Notes under the pieces: generated by a model
Told to the model about the DNA's origin: nothing
The model's input: only the letters and a program-made list of their open reading frames with translations
Databases searched by the model: none
Source: Lachnospiraceae bacterium
GTDB lineage: Bacteria > Bacillota > Clostridia > Lachnospirales > Lachnospiraceae
Length of the DNA stretch: 64,000 bases
Assembly: GCA_022845955.1 (NCBI GenBank)
Contig: AP025576.1
Location: forward strand, 5,270,001 to 5,334,000
Direction of reading: 5' to 3'
Program-made: the position numbers and the translations under genes
Shown here: positions 44,587 through 53,111 of the stretch, piece after piece
Layout: the number at the start of each line of letters is the position of its first letter
Numbering within the stretch: position 1 is the first letter of the stretch

Positions 44587-45141
44587 TCACTCAACAATCC
44601 TGATGTCCATCCCGTCCGTAACCAGGACCGCCTGGTTATTCGTAATACGCAGTTCCCTGCACCCATTCCTGTCCACAGGGCCGGGTGACATCCCTTCGCT
44701 GCAATGCACATGGATCGGGCAGGCCGGATAACCGAAGCTGTTTTTCAGATTACCCGCCGCAGCCTGGCTTCCTGCGCTTACCCCCACATATACGCCGCCC
44801 TGCTCTATAAAAGCAAGCAGAACACTGCGGAAATCCTGCTCGTCAATCCGATCCAGAAGATATCCGGTATCCCCTCCGCAGACATATACCGCATCATACC
44901 CTTTCAGTTCTTCCAGCGTCATCTTTTTATGCAAATCATATACCCGGATATTTTCTTTCGGTATCCCGCAATCCAGTAAATCATGCAGACATTTCGGAAG
45001 CACCTCTATGGCATCTGCATTAACCGCCGCTGTAGGGATAAAAACCGCCTTTATGTTTTCCGGCCTTTTTCCTGCTAATGCCAGAAAAATTTCCGCTATT
45101 CTTTTATTTTCAAAACCTGCTGAAGTCAGTAACAGTTTCAT
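44587..45141 (-). CDS. peptidase E-like (S51) protein
   Basis: The 184-residue protein resembles dipeptidase E. It has an N-terminal LLLTSAGFENKRIAEIFLAL, AVYVCGGDTGYLLDRI, and the nucleophile elbow GVYVGVSAGSQAAAGN with the catalytic Ser. The His appears in CPIHVHCSEGM. S51 enzymes cleave Asp-X dipeptides; other members have different substrates. It is probably cytoplasmic. Confidence 0.88.
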   Translation of the reverse strand: MKLLLTSAGFENKRIAEIFLALAGKRPENIKAVFIPTAAVNADAIEVLPKCLHDLLDCGIPKENIRVYDLHKKMTLEELKGYDAVYVCGGDTGYLLDRIDEQDFRSVLLAFIEQGGVYVGVSAGSQAAAGNLKNSFGYPACPIHVHCSEGMSPGPVDRNGCRELRITNNQAVLVTDGMDIRIVE

Positions 45142-45175
45142 CTTTCTTTCCTTCTCCTTTCCCCTGCTGCCGTTT

Positions 45176-45793
45176 TTATTCCGGCCAGTTCATCTGCTCT
45201 TCTGCAATTCCCAGCTTTTTGCATTCCGCACGCACCCGTTCCTTATCTATGGAATTACCGATTTCGTAATGAAACACCCGATCTTTTAATACAACATATT
45301 TCCGGTTTCCGGCTTTAAAATCCACAAACCATACCTCCCCTTCGTCCGTTCCCCCTTTAATCATCCGGGAAATATGTACCGGGAAATCGGGCCGGGAGGC
45401 GGTAAAAAAAATGGCGGTCCAATATTTGGGCACCCCTCCCGCATTCCAGAGTTCGACCTTGTTAACAGATACTTCATCCAAAATTACGTCACTGGAAAGG
45501 CTCTCCTTTATCAGAATGCCTTCGTACATCCCGTCCCCGGGTTTCTTTACCGCATGTAATCCACAGGAATGGCTCATTTTCACGCTGTTAACCACAAGCT
45601 CGTCCTTTAACAGGACATCCAGGGAAACCTGAAAGGTTCTGCTCAGGATGAGCAGCCTGTCGGTTTCCGGCAAAGCGATATCCGCTTCCCACTTAGAAAT
45701 GGACTGTCTGCTTACCCTGCAGATTTCCGCCAGTTCTTCCTGGGACAACCCTTTTTCTTTCCGTAGCAGCTGTATTTTTTCCGATAGCTTCAT
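45176..45793 (-). CDS. XRE-family regulator with C-terminal sensing domain
   Basis: The 205-residue protein has an XRE helix-turn-helix at residues 1-60 (LRKEKGLSQEELAEICRVSR, QSISKWEADIALPETDRLLI). A C-terminal beta-rich domain of about 130 residues (YWTAIFFTASRPDFPVHISR) may sense a small molecule or protein. GGAGG precedes its ATG. It may regulate the peptidase E-like gene 34 bases downstream. Confidence 0.88.
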   Translation of the reverse strand: MKLSEKIQLLRKEKGLSQEELAEICRVSRQSISKWEADIALPETDRLLILSRTFQVSLDVLLKDELVVNSVKMSHSCGLHAVKKPGDGMYEGILIKESLSSDVILDEVSVNKVELWNAGGVPKYWTAIFFTASRPDFPVHISRMIKGGTDEGEVWFVDFKAGNRKYVVLKDRVFHYEIGNSIDKERVRAECKKLGIAEEQMNWPE

Positions 45794-45813
45794 AGTTTTT
45801 CCTCCTATTAAGT

Positions 45814-46016
45814 ATAAGGATGGCTCGCGGAGCGTGGCATCCTTTGTTTTCTATTATAGACTCCTTCCGCGAAATAACTACCAATTGCGGGGCGCTTTTT
45901 TGCACCTGGTAATTGACATATTACTTTCCTTTCATGTAAAAACGGCGCTGCCTTATCTGGCGCAGCGCCGCTTTTGTTGCACATAAGGATGGGCCGCGGA
46001 GCGTGGCATCCGTTGT
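45814..46016. repeat. 33-base direct repeats flanking a terminator
   Basis: TAAGGATGGCTCGCGGAGCG and its continuation (45814-45847) recur at 45984-46016 with three changes. Each has GGATG/GCATCC ends able to pair. They lie on either side of the sirtuin terminator. Confidence 0.65.
45943..45970 (-). terminator. terminator of the sirtuin-like gene
   Basis: CGGCGCTGC (45943-45951) pairs perfectly with GCAGCGCCG (45962-45970); TTTTTACATG follows on the minus strand. Confidence 0.8.
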
Positions 46017-46747
46017 TAATACCCCAGCCTGGAAAGAATATTCTTAGGCCGGTCTATAAAAACCATATCCGCATTATCATCCAGGAAATGCTTTTCCTTA
46101 TGGATTACCACGAGCCATTGGCCCTCAAAGTATTTAATATAATGGGCAAATACCTCCGAATTCAGTGTTGTCCCAAGAAGAAGCAGCACCTGCGCGTCAT
46201 GAACCTCCTCCGTAGCCCTCGTAATCAGCTGGCTGTCGGTCATTTCCCCGAAAAAATACAGCCCCGGCCGGATCGGAATGCCGCAGTCTTCACATGCGGG
46301 AATCCCTTTTGCCTGCCGGATATAATTCACCGGATATTCCCTTCCGCAGCGGTTGCATCTGTTATGATAGATGCTGCCGTGCAGATCAATCACATTCCGG
46401 CAACCCGCACGCTGGCTCAGTTCGTATATATTGCTGGTGATTACACACTGCAGCTTACCGGCCCGCTCCATAGCGGCCAGCGCTTTGCCGGATTCCGTAG
46501 GCTCCGGGGCATCCTCCAGCATTTCCTTTTTATAAAATTCAAAAAACTGTTTCGGACGGGTATGGTAAAAAGATCCGGTAAATATCTCCTCCGGTGAATA
46601 GCCGTATTTTTTCTCTATATCATAGGCTTTATCCGGATTTTTCACACCGATGAAACCGCCTTCCTCCATCATCCCTGATCCGCACAATGCAACCGTATAG
46701 CTGCTTTCGTCCAGTATTTTTCGTAAAAGTGCTATTCTGTCATCCAT
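46016..46747 (-). CDS. Sir2-family protein with altered NAD site
   Basis: The 243-residue protein keeps the sirtuin zinc ribbon (CNRCGREYPVNY, ACEDCG), the catalytic His (NVIDLHGSIYHNRC) and the GTTLNSEVFAHYIKYF end. The usual GAGIS...GIPDFR loop is replaced by CGSGMMEEGGFIGVKNPD, and the TQNIDxLHQRAG motif reads TSNIYELSQRAG, losing the Asp needed for deacetylation. It may therefore bind NAD or ADP-ribose without normal deacetylase activity. The gene stands alone with its own terminator. Confidence 0.85.
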   Translation of the reverse strand: MDDRIALLRKILDESSYTVALCGSGMMEEGGFIGVKNPDKAYDIEKKYGYSPEEIFTGSFYHTRPKQFFEFYKKEMLEDAPEPTESGKALAAMERAGKLQCVITSNIYELSQRAGCRNVIDLHGSIYHNRCNRCGREYPVNYIRQAKGIPACEDCGIPIRPGLYFFGEMTDSQLITRATEEVHDAQVLLLLGTTLNSEVFAHYIKYFEGQWLVVIHKEKHFLDDNADMVFIDRPKNILSRLGY

Positions 46748-46833
46748 CTGCCGCCTCCTAATCCGCTTCCATTATACAATCATTTCCCGATTTTGACTAT
46801 TTATTACCTGGCGATGGTAAAAAGTACGATTCA

Positions 46834-47445
46834 TCAGGTCAGGCCGAACAGGCGGCAGACCTCCTGCGTCATTTTTTCAAGATCCGCACTTCCGTCCGTA
46901 ACCATACAGGAATAACCTTTTCTCCCGGCATCTTCCCGGACCCATTCGCCGAACAGGGCGTCCCTTTCCATCCAGCGGGAAAATGCGGTATCCTTATCAC
47001 TGCAGCCTTCCAGCACTAAAGGGATCCACGGTCTCTGGCTGTAGTGATGGATCTGGAATTCCCTGGTTGGTGTAATGTTAATATAATGTTCCTTATCCAC
47101 TCCCTTTTCGTATACCAGTTCCGGAAGAAAAGCCGCTCCCTCCGCTATCATGCCGTTCTTTTCCGGCAGTGCATGTAAATCCTCCCAGATATAGGAAAAC
47201 ATCTCCCGGTATATTTCCAGTTCTTCCTGCGCCTGTACCCCGGCATCCCGCATCCAAGTTTCCTCCGGCGATAAGGCGAGGGCTTTTTCGGAATAAGGCT
47301 TGTGTTCCGCCCCTGCCCGCTTCATATATTGTTCCAGATAATCATCCGCCTTGAAATATGCAAATCCCAGCTTTTCCGCCATCTTTTCCGCAATGCTGCT
47401 TTTACCGCTGCATGGGGAACCTCCTAATATATACAGCTTTTCCAT
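46834..47445 (-). CDS. P-loop kinase-like protein
   Basis: The 203-residue protein opens with a strong Walker A (LYILGGSPCSGKSSIAEKMA) and a following KADDYLEQYM acidic site, as in small-molecule kinases of the shikimate/adenylate kinase superfamily. The C-terminal half has a helical lid and is not assignable to a substrate. AGGAGAAAAT precedes the start. It lies 52 bases downstream of the methyltransferase stop. Confidence 0.82.
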   Translation of the reverse strand: MEKLYILGGSPCSGKSSIAEKMAEKLGFAYFKADDYLEQYMKRAGAEHKPYSEKALALSPEETWMRDAGVQAQEELEIYREMFSYIWEDLHALPEKNGMIAEGAAFLPELVYEKGVDKEHYINITPTREFQIHHYSQRPWIPLVLEGCSDKDTAFSRWMERDALFGEWVREDAGRKGYSCMVTDGSADLEKMTQEVCRLFGLT

Positions 47446-47497
47446 ATTTTCTCCTGCCTGCGTATCCTGCCTGCCCCGCGTCGGCAGTTTCCGCTTT

Positions 47498-48244
47498 TTA
47501 CTCTTTTTTTCCCAGCTCCCAGAACAGGAACATAGGGATTTTCTGCAGCCAGCAAAGCCTGGGCGATTTTTCCAGAAGGCTTGCTTCGGGCAGCGGTTCG
47601 TTTAAATCAAGGATAATAAAACCGCATGCAACAAAGGCTTTTACATAATCCTGCAGCGTCCGGTGTCTCCATATCACCTGTGTTTCCATTCCTTTTGCCA
47701 AGGGCTTTTCCCATATTTCAGGCTGGAAATAATCTCCTACGACCACTTTTTTCTCCGTGTCCTCTCCGACCCAGCTCATTTCTTTTCCGTTAAAACAGGG
47801 ATGCAGAACACTGGCAAACAGCCTGCCCCCGGGTTTTAATACCCTTTTGGCCTCCCGGAGCGTCCCATACAGATCCTCACAGTCCATAAGCATCATGGAA
47901 CAGATCACCCTGTCAAAACTCTCGTCAGGAATTCCGTACAGGTCATTGCTGTTACGCACAAAATGCCGGATATCCAGCCCCTCTTCCGCCGCCTTATCCT
48001 CTGCATAACCGATGAAAAAGGAAGAACAGTCCACCGAGTATACCCTGGCCCCGCCGCCCGCAAGCGCCCGGGAATAGCCGCCTTCCCCGCAGCCTAAATC
48101 CAGTATATCCATGCCTCTCACATCTCCCAGATATTCCAGTGTATAGGGCATAATATAAAATAACCTGAAATCATTGGATCGGGCGAGGGTGATCCAGTCT
48201 TCCCCGGCCTGATTCCAGCTGATTGTTGAACTGTCCTGTTTCAT
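47498..48244 (-). CDS. SAM-dependent methyltransferase
   Basis: The 248-residue class I methyltransferase shows motif I (GMDILDLGCGEGGYSRALAG), motif II (VYSVDCSSFFIGYAE), motif IV (FDRVICSMMLMDCED) and the post-I RVLKPGGRLFASVLHPCF. The substrate is unknown. AAAGGAG before ATG 48244 fixes the start over 48262. It lies between a GNAT gene and a kinase-like gene on the same strand. Confidence 0.9.
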   Translation of the reverse strand: MKQDSSTISWNQAGEDWITLARSNDFRLFYIMPYTLEYLGDVRGMDILDLGCGEGGYSRALAGGGARVYSVDCSSFFIGYAEDKAAEEGLDIRHFVRNSNDLYGIPDESFDRVICSMMLMDCEDLYGTLREAKRVLKPGGRLFASVLHPCFNGKEMSWVGEDTEKKVVVGDYFQPEIWEKPLAKGMETQVIWRHRTLQDYVKAFVACGFIILDLNEPLPEASLLEKSPRLCWLQKIPMFLFWELGKKE

Positions 48245-48282
48245 AGATATCTCCTTTCCCATTTTTTCCTGACTGGCTGCGA

Positions 48283-48687
48283 TTATCCCAGACGTTTTAT
48301 TTCCAGCGCACGGTAATTGTCATACCGTACAAATCCGAATTTCTCATAAAAGGGGATGGTGGCAGGATCCGAAGGCATCACCTTCACATATAACAGATCC
48401 TCATAATGGCAGAGCAGGCGCTTCATCAGCTCCGCGCCGATATGCTGCTTCTGGTATGCCGGATTCACAAGCAGATAATGGATAAACGCCACGGTTTCCC
48501 CATCGTCCAGGCTCCTTACCAGCCCCACCAGCCTGTCATGATCCCAGGCGGAGATCACAAGGGAGGATTGTTTCATAGCCCTGGCCAGCCGCTCCGGATA
48601 GTTCCCGGATTCCCAGCCGACGGACAGAAAAAGTTCCTCAAGCGCTCCGGGGGTGAATTCTTTTTCTTCTTTGTATTGAATCTCCAT
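48283..48687 (-). CDS. GNAT-family N-acetyltransferase
   Basis: The 134-residue protein has the short GNAT fold with AFIHYLLVNPAYQKQHIGAE as acetyl-CoA motif and ATIPFYEKFGFVRYDNYRAL at the end. AGGAG before ATG 48687 sets the start. The substrate is unknown. Confidence 0.9.
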   Translation of the reverse strand: MEIQYKEEKEFTPGALEELFLSVGWESGNYPERLARAMKQSSLVISAWDHDRLVGLVRSLDDGETVAFIHYLLVNPAYQKQHIGAELMKRLLCHYEDLLYVKVMPSDPATIPFYEKFGFVRYDNYRALEIKRLG

Positions 48688-48732
48688 GTATACTCCTGTC
48701 TCCTGCAAAAGCATAAGCTGCTTTTGCAGAAA

Positions 48733-49512
48733 TCATTCTATAAATCTTATGTCCGCTTGTTCCCGGAAAGGAATATGACGGTAGCACTGGTTATCGGGAT
48801 AGCCTGCCATCAGGGTTCCATATACCAGACATCCCTCTGGTATTTCCAACAGCCGGCGGCATTCCGGCAGAAGATTCAGGAAACGGGTGAGATAACCTCC
48901 CCAGCATGTGCCGATTCCCTGCGCCTGCAGAAGCAGCTCGGCCGTAGTCATGGCAATTGCCGTATCCTGTTGGGGATTTATAGCATCCTCCCGGCACAAG
49001 GCGATAAGCAGGACCGCATTCTCTCCCATCACCGGATTGTTCCCGTTCTCATATTCCCCGATGAGTTCAGCTGCCATCTGCTTTTCTTTGCAGCAGCGCA
49101 GTATATCTTCCATAATATCCTGTTTCTTTTTTTCATCCGCCAGAATCCGCCAGCTGACCGGATGCTCGTTTTTTGCGCTGGGAGCCATAGTCCCGGCCTC
49201 CAGGGCCTCACGCACCAATTCTTCCGGAATCTTGCGTTTCTCAAATCTGCGGTAGGAGCGCCGCTGGTATATGAGCTGCTTCACCGCAGCGGCACAGCCC
49301 TCCGGCAGCGGTTTAACCGGACCGGCAACTGTCGGGCCAAAATCACGGGAAACCGCATTGCACGGACAAACGGCCGCACAATGCATACATGCGATACAGC
49401 GTTTTCCCCCGTTTTCCGCTTTTCCATTATCGTTTAACTGCAGTACAGTAAAAGGACAAACCGTAATACAACGGCCGCAGCCGATACATTTATCCTGATC
49501 AATCAAAATCAT
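48733..49512 (-). CDS. ferredoxin-nitroreductase fusion
   Basis: The 259-residue protein has two 4Fe-4S motifs at the N-terminus (CIGCGRCITVCPF and CIACMHCAAVCPC). From about residue 80 an FMN nitroreductase domain follows (LIYQRRSYRRFEKRKIPEEL, APSAKNEHPVSW, AQGIGTCWGGYL). The fused clusters can pass electrons to the flavin for reduction of nitro compounds or quinones in anaerobes. AGGAGG before ATG 49512 fixes the start; the frame opens at 49608. Confidence 0.92.
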   Translation of the reverse strand: MILIDQDKCIGCGRCITVCPFTVLQLNDNGKAENGGKRCIACMHCAAVCPCNAVSRDFGPTVAGPVKPLPEGCAAAVKQLIYQRRSYRRFEKRKIPEELVREALEAGTMAPSAKNEHPVSWRILADEKKKQDIMEDILRCCKEKQMAAELIGEYENGNNPVMGENAVLLIALCREDAINPQQDTAIAMTTAELLLQAQGIGTCWGGYLTRFLNLLPECRRLLEIPEGCLVYGTLMAGYPDNQCYRHIPFREQADIRFIE

Positions 49513-49553
49513 TTTGCTTCCCCTCCTGACAATTTGCGTTTTCTTCCGGCTCG

Positions 49554-50537
49554 TTACGAGGAAGACGAAGAACTGGAGGCCGCTGCCGTTGCTGCGACAG
49601 CCGCGCACATCGACGCCTGCTGGGCTATGATCAGGGACAGGGTTCCGTTGATTGCCGCAGTCTGCAGCGTATTTTTCTCCAGATATTCCCCCTGTACCAG
49701 CATACCTGCATACATCAGACGCTGGCGTTTTCCGATGCCGAAAGCGCCGAAGCCCTTCTGTCCCGCCAGATACCCGTCCACCTCCGCCATATCCCTTACA
49801 ATCTCGCTTACTTCTCCGTCCGATAAGGCGAGAACACCTAATGTGGGCAGTTCATAGCTGGTGCCGTATTTACAGCCCCGTTCCTTCAGACGGTCATATA
49901 ACGCCAGGGTTTTGCTGCATTTTTCTTCTTCCCGCCCCTCTCCCAACGCAAGCACATGGCTCAGGGACTGGACCGCATTTCCTGAAAAAAAGCCGGGCTT
50001 CAATATTTCATAGCACTTTTCCATGGCGGAAATCAGCTGTTCATCCGTTTTCCGGGACAGAGAAAGAAGTGCGGCAAATGCGCTGTCCTCACCGGAAGTG
50101 AGCATAGGATGTTCCGCCTTCATTTGTTTATAAAGCGCCCTCGTCCGTCCGGCAATCGATTCGAATTCCCTTTCTTGCGCAAGCTGTGCAATCGCCACAG
50201 CGGCTACCGGCAGATAGCAGGAGGACAGGAAGGTCTCCTTCAAAAGACCGTATACCTGCAGAGTCCTGGCCAGCACGCCCTCCGGTTCTTTGCTGACCGC
50301 CATAATGGAGGCTACCGGAAGCTTTACCATACTGCGGAAATTGGAAAACACACCGGTCTGGCGTTTCAGGACTTCCACACAAGACTTCAGGACATCTCCA
50401 TCCGCTTCTTTGTCATGTAACGTAAAAACAGCAGCACACAGCGGGTAAAGATAGGAATTTTCCCATCCAAACGTTTCTTTAATCCGATCCCTGCTGCGGA
50501 TAAACTGCTCGCATCTTGCCTGCATACTATCTTTCAT
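49554..50537 (-). CDS. DUF4003 family protein
   Basis: The 327-residue protein matches DUF4003, a helical family of unknown function in Firmicutes (YLYPLCAAVFTLHDKEADGD; FRSMVKLPVASIMAVSKEPE; GFGAFGIGKRQRLMYAGMLV). It ends in an Ala-rich helix followed by seven Ser, an odd low-complexity tail. CGGAGAAT precedes ATG 50537, which overlaps the upstream acetyltransferase by 11 bases, so the two are translated together. Confidence 0.87.
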   Translation of the reverse strand: MKDSMQARCEQFIRSRDRIKETFGWENSYLYPLCAAVFTLHDKEADGDVLKSCVEVLKRQTGVFSNFRSMVKLPVASIMAVSKEPEGVLARTLQVYGLLKETFLSSCYLPVAAVAIAQLAQEREFESIAGRTRALYKQMKAEHPMLTSGEDSAFAALLSLSRKTDEQLISAMEKCYEILKPGFFSGNAVQSLSHVLALGEGREEEKCSKTLALYDRLKERGCKYGTSYELPTLGVLALSDGEVSEIVRDMAEVDGYLAGQKGFGAFGIGKRQRLMYAGMLVQGEYLEKNTLQTAAINGTLSLIIAQQASMCAAVAATAAASSSSSSS

Positions 50538-51078
50538 ATTCTCTCCGTCCCGCACTCCGGCGCCATTCTTCTTTTAACATCCCATATTCATAGGTATCCT
50601 GCCACAAAGGCTTTCCCTCTTCATCCTGAAAAAACCAGATATTCCGGATAAGCGTCCCTTCCCTCCGAAACCCCAGCCTCTCCAATAGTTTCCAGGAAGC
50701 CTCATTCCGGGGATTGCACATGGCAACGATTCTCCTCGCCCCCCATTCCTCTGTGGCTCTGGTAAGCAATGCCGACACGCTTTCAAAAGCATATCCCCTT
50801 CCCCAGTAATCGCTGTTAAAAACATATCCCAGCTCCCAGGTATCATAATCCCCTTTTTCCAGATACAGATTCCCGATCACCTTTCCTGTCTTTAAAGCAA
50901 CTGCATAGAAACGGGGATCTTCAGCCCTCCGGGCCGCTTCTGCCGCTGCCTCCTGTCTGGAATAAGGGGCATAAGGCTCATATTTTACCACATCTTCTTT
51001 GGAAAGGTACTCGTATAAATCCTCTGTGTCATTCCCCGAAAAACTGCGGATGACAAGACGTTTTGTTTCCAATTCCAT
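50527..51078 (-). CDS. RimJ/RimL-type N-acetyltransferase
   Basis: The 183-residue GNAT protein has the RimL layout: KRLVIRSFSGNDTEDLYEYL at the start, WELGYVFNSDYWGRGYAFES as acetyl-CoA site and ASWKLLERLGFRREGTLIRN at the end. It probably acetylates a protein N-terminus or a small amine. It overlaps the DUF4003 gene downstream. Confidence 0.92.
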   Translation of the reverse strand: MELETKRLVIRSFSGNDTEDLYEYLSKEDVVKYEPYAPYSRQEAAAEAARRAEDPRFYAVALKTGKVIGNLYLEKGDYDTWELGYVFNSDYWGRGYAFESVSALLTRATEEWGARRIVAMCNPRNEASWKLLERLGFRREGTLIRNIWFFQDEEGKPLWQDTYEYGMLKEEWRRSAGRREYER

Positions 51079-51127
51079 AAAATTGGACTCCTTTCATATC
51101 ACAGCTCACAAAGGGAGAAAGGGGATA

Positions 51128-51667
51128 TTATTGATCCTGCCTGTAAAAAAATTCCGCATACAGCAGAGAAAGCATGGACGCTCCGCAGGTTATCTCCCCA
51201 TTTTTCATCATGTCCATCATATCGTGCCTTTTCACCCATTTCTTACAATTTACTTCATTTTCATCCCATGCACTCTCTTCCGCCTGTACCCTGGCTGCAA
51301 AAATGTGAATCCGAAGATCCGACATTCCGTTATTCGGATACTGACTGCATAAATAAACCGGATTTTCCAGGATACATCCGGTTTCTTCCAGGCATTCCCT
51401 CCTGGCCGCATCCACCGGTCTTTCCGCATCTTCCACCCGCCCGGCAGGAATTTCCCATTCCAGCCGGCCCGTAATGTATCTCTTGGACTGTATCATAAGA
51501 ATTTCATCCTGGTCATTATAAATTACCACACAAACCGATTCATGAGGATAGTGAAGTCTGTGATAGGTGTCTATTATATATCCTTCCGGCATTTTTACTT
51601 TATCCGCATATAAGGATATCCAATCACTTTCATAGATTGTCTGGGTGGAAAGTCTCTCCGGCATCAT
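51128..51667 (-). CDS. NUDIX hydrolase
   Basis: The 179-residue protein has the complete NUDIX box (GRVEDAERPVDAARRECLEE then TG) and an N-terminal strand set (HRLHYPHESVCVVIYNDQDE) like ADP-ribose/NDP-sugar hydrolases. It cleaves a nucleoside diphosphate linked to another group. AAAGGAG before ATG 51667 sets the start; the frame opens at 51733 without a ribosome site. Confidence 0.92.
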   Translation of the reverse strand: MMPERLSTQTIYESDWISLYADKVKMPEGYIIDTYHRLHYPHESVCVVIYNDQDEILMIQSKRYITGRLEWEIPAGRVEDAERPVDAARRECLEETGCILENPVYLCSQYPNNGMSDLRIHIFAARVQAEESAWDENEVNCKKWVKRHDMMDMMKNGEITCGASMLSLLYAEFFYRQDQ

Positions 51668-51707
51668 AATGGTGTTACTCCTTTTCTTTCGGCCACTCGC
51701 TCCTGCC

Positions 51708-52241
51708 TTACAATATGTATTCATAGACATCAAATTCCTGATTTACTCCGTCTATTTGGACACTCCACTTTATGACATGGTGAAATCCGCACTTTTCATA
51801 CAGATGGCGGGCCGGGATATTTTTATAATGGGTATCAAGCCGAAGCGTTTTTGCACCTGCCTGACGGCAGTAATCCAGACCGTAATTCAGAAGCAGTTCC
51901 GCCAGGCCCTGCTGTCTGCAGGATGGATGGACAACTAATGTATGTATAACCATTACCTCTTTATCATCGCATGAGATTCCCCATGGAATATTCCGGTATT
52001 CGGCATGCTGCTTGTTGTCGATAATAACAGAGCCTTTTATTTTTCCATTATGTTTCAGTATAAACAGGGAATTTTCCTGTATCGCTTCCCATGCGTCCCT
52101 GCGAACCGGATATTTTCCCTTCTGCCAATTCGGGAAGCAGTAATTAACATTATCTGAAAAGTAATCATGCACTGCATCATATATGCCGGAAGCAGAATTT
52201 ATATCCTCAAATATTGCTTTTTCTATTCTTATATCATCCAA
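51708..52241 (-). CDS. GNAT-family N-acetyltransferase
   Basis: The 177-residue protein has VIHTLVVHPSCRQQGLAELL as acetyl-CoA motif and KNIPARHLYEKCGFHHVIKW at the C-terminus. It is the fourth GNAT in this accessory region. Substrate unknown; lies 40 bases upstream of the NUDIX gene. Confidence 0.92.
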   Translation of the reverse strand: MDDIRIEKAIFEDINSASGIYDAVHDYFSDNVNYCFPNWQKGKYPVRRDAWEAIQENSLFILKHNGKIKGSVIIDNKQHAEYRNIPWGISCDDKEVMVIHTLVVHPSCRQQGLAELLLNYGLDYCRQAGAKTLRLDTHYKNIPARHLYEKCGFHHVIKWSVQIDGVNQEFDVYEYIL

Positions 52242-52289
52242 TTAATCAGCCCACCCTAAAAATCAAACCTGAAACTACACATACATATT

Positions 52290-52622
52290 TTATACCCCGC
52301 GCGACTCCAAATCACGGTCTTCCTCCGCTCTAGCCTGCACATGGGCCTCTTCCAGATCAATGCCATAACAATCCGCAATACGGATGAGCTGTCCGAAGAT
52401 ATCGGCCAGCTCGTTTCCAATGTTCTTTTCCAGACCCACGGGCCGTTCTCCCTTGTATGCATAATATTCCTCTTTCAGCATGATACATCGGGATAAATCG
52501 CCCACCTGTTTACTCAGTTCAATCATTGCCCCGTTTACGCCCCATGGCTTCCCTTCCACCTTTTCAAACCTGTGATAAACCTCTCTGTACAGCTCAATTG
52601 CCTCCTGAAATGACATTCCCAT
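52290..52622 (-). CDS. MazG-like nucleotide pyrophosphohydrolase
   Basis: The 110-residue helical protein resembles MazG-type hydrolases, with a KNIGNELADIFGQLIRIADC helix carrying the ExxD-like metal site and LSRCIMLKEEYYAYKGE before it. Such proteins hydrolyse non-canonical NTPs. ATG 52622 is chosen because AGGAGG lies nine bases upstream. It starts two bases after the ACT-domain gene, so the two are coupled. Confidence 0.82.
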   Translation of the reverse strand: MGMSFQEAIELYREVYHRFEKVEGKPWGVNGAMIELSKQVGDLSRCIMLKEEYYAYKGERPVGLEKNIGNELADIFGQLIRIADCYGIDLEEAHVQARAEEDRDLESRGV

Positions 52623-52624
52623 AA

Positions 52625-53005
52625 TCATTGTCCTCCTGTTTTTATAATCACATATCCATTGCCCGCAAGGATTTTTAGAGCCTTCTCAAAACATTCTTTT
52701 TTAGTCAGTATATAATCGGTATTGTAAGTAGAAACTGCAAATACCCCTATTTTGTTATCCGCAAGCAAAGTGGTGATGCGTGACAGGATTCCTATCAGGG
52801 AAAAATCCAGAACCCCCTGTATCCGGAATGCCCGCCATCCGTCATCACGGCTGCGCACATTATCAGGTACGGATCCGGTACTGCATACCAGAGACAGTTC
52901 TTCCTCTGTTTTCCCCAGAAAAAAGAATTCATCCTCATAATTTATACCGGACATATTTTCCAGTTTACATATGGAAAAGTCCTGATCTATTACTTTGATT
53001 TCCAT
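52625..53005 (-). CDS. ACT-domain protein (CASTOR/ACT_7-like)
   Basis: The 126-residue protein has a C-terminal ACT repeat (IGILSRITTLLADNKIGVFA, VSTYNTDYILTKKECFEKAL) and an N-terminal beta part (WRAFRIQGVLDFSLIGIL). These small proteins bind amino acids. It precedes the MazG-like gene directly. Ligand unknown. Confidence 0.88.
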   Translation of the reverse strand: MEIKVIDQDFSICKLENMSGINYEDEFFFLGKTEEELSLVCSTGSVPDNVRSRDDGWRAFRIQGVLDFSLIGILSRITTLLADNKIGVFAVSTYNTDYILTKKECFEKALKILAGNGYVIIKTGGQ

Positions 53006-53111
53006 TTTATGTCCCCTTCTCCTATAATCTGATCGCTCTTTTTCCGGTTACTTCAACGATAGGGTTAACCAGTGCCGGCCATATGCACATGCTATCCCTT
53101 GATAAGTAACT

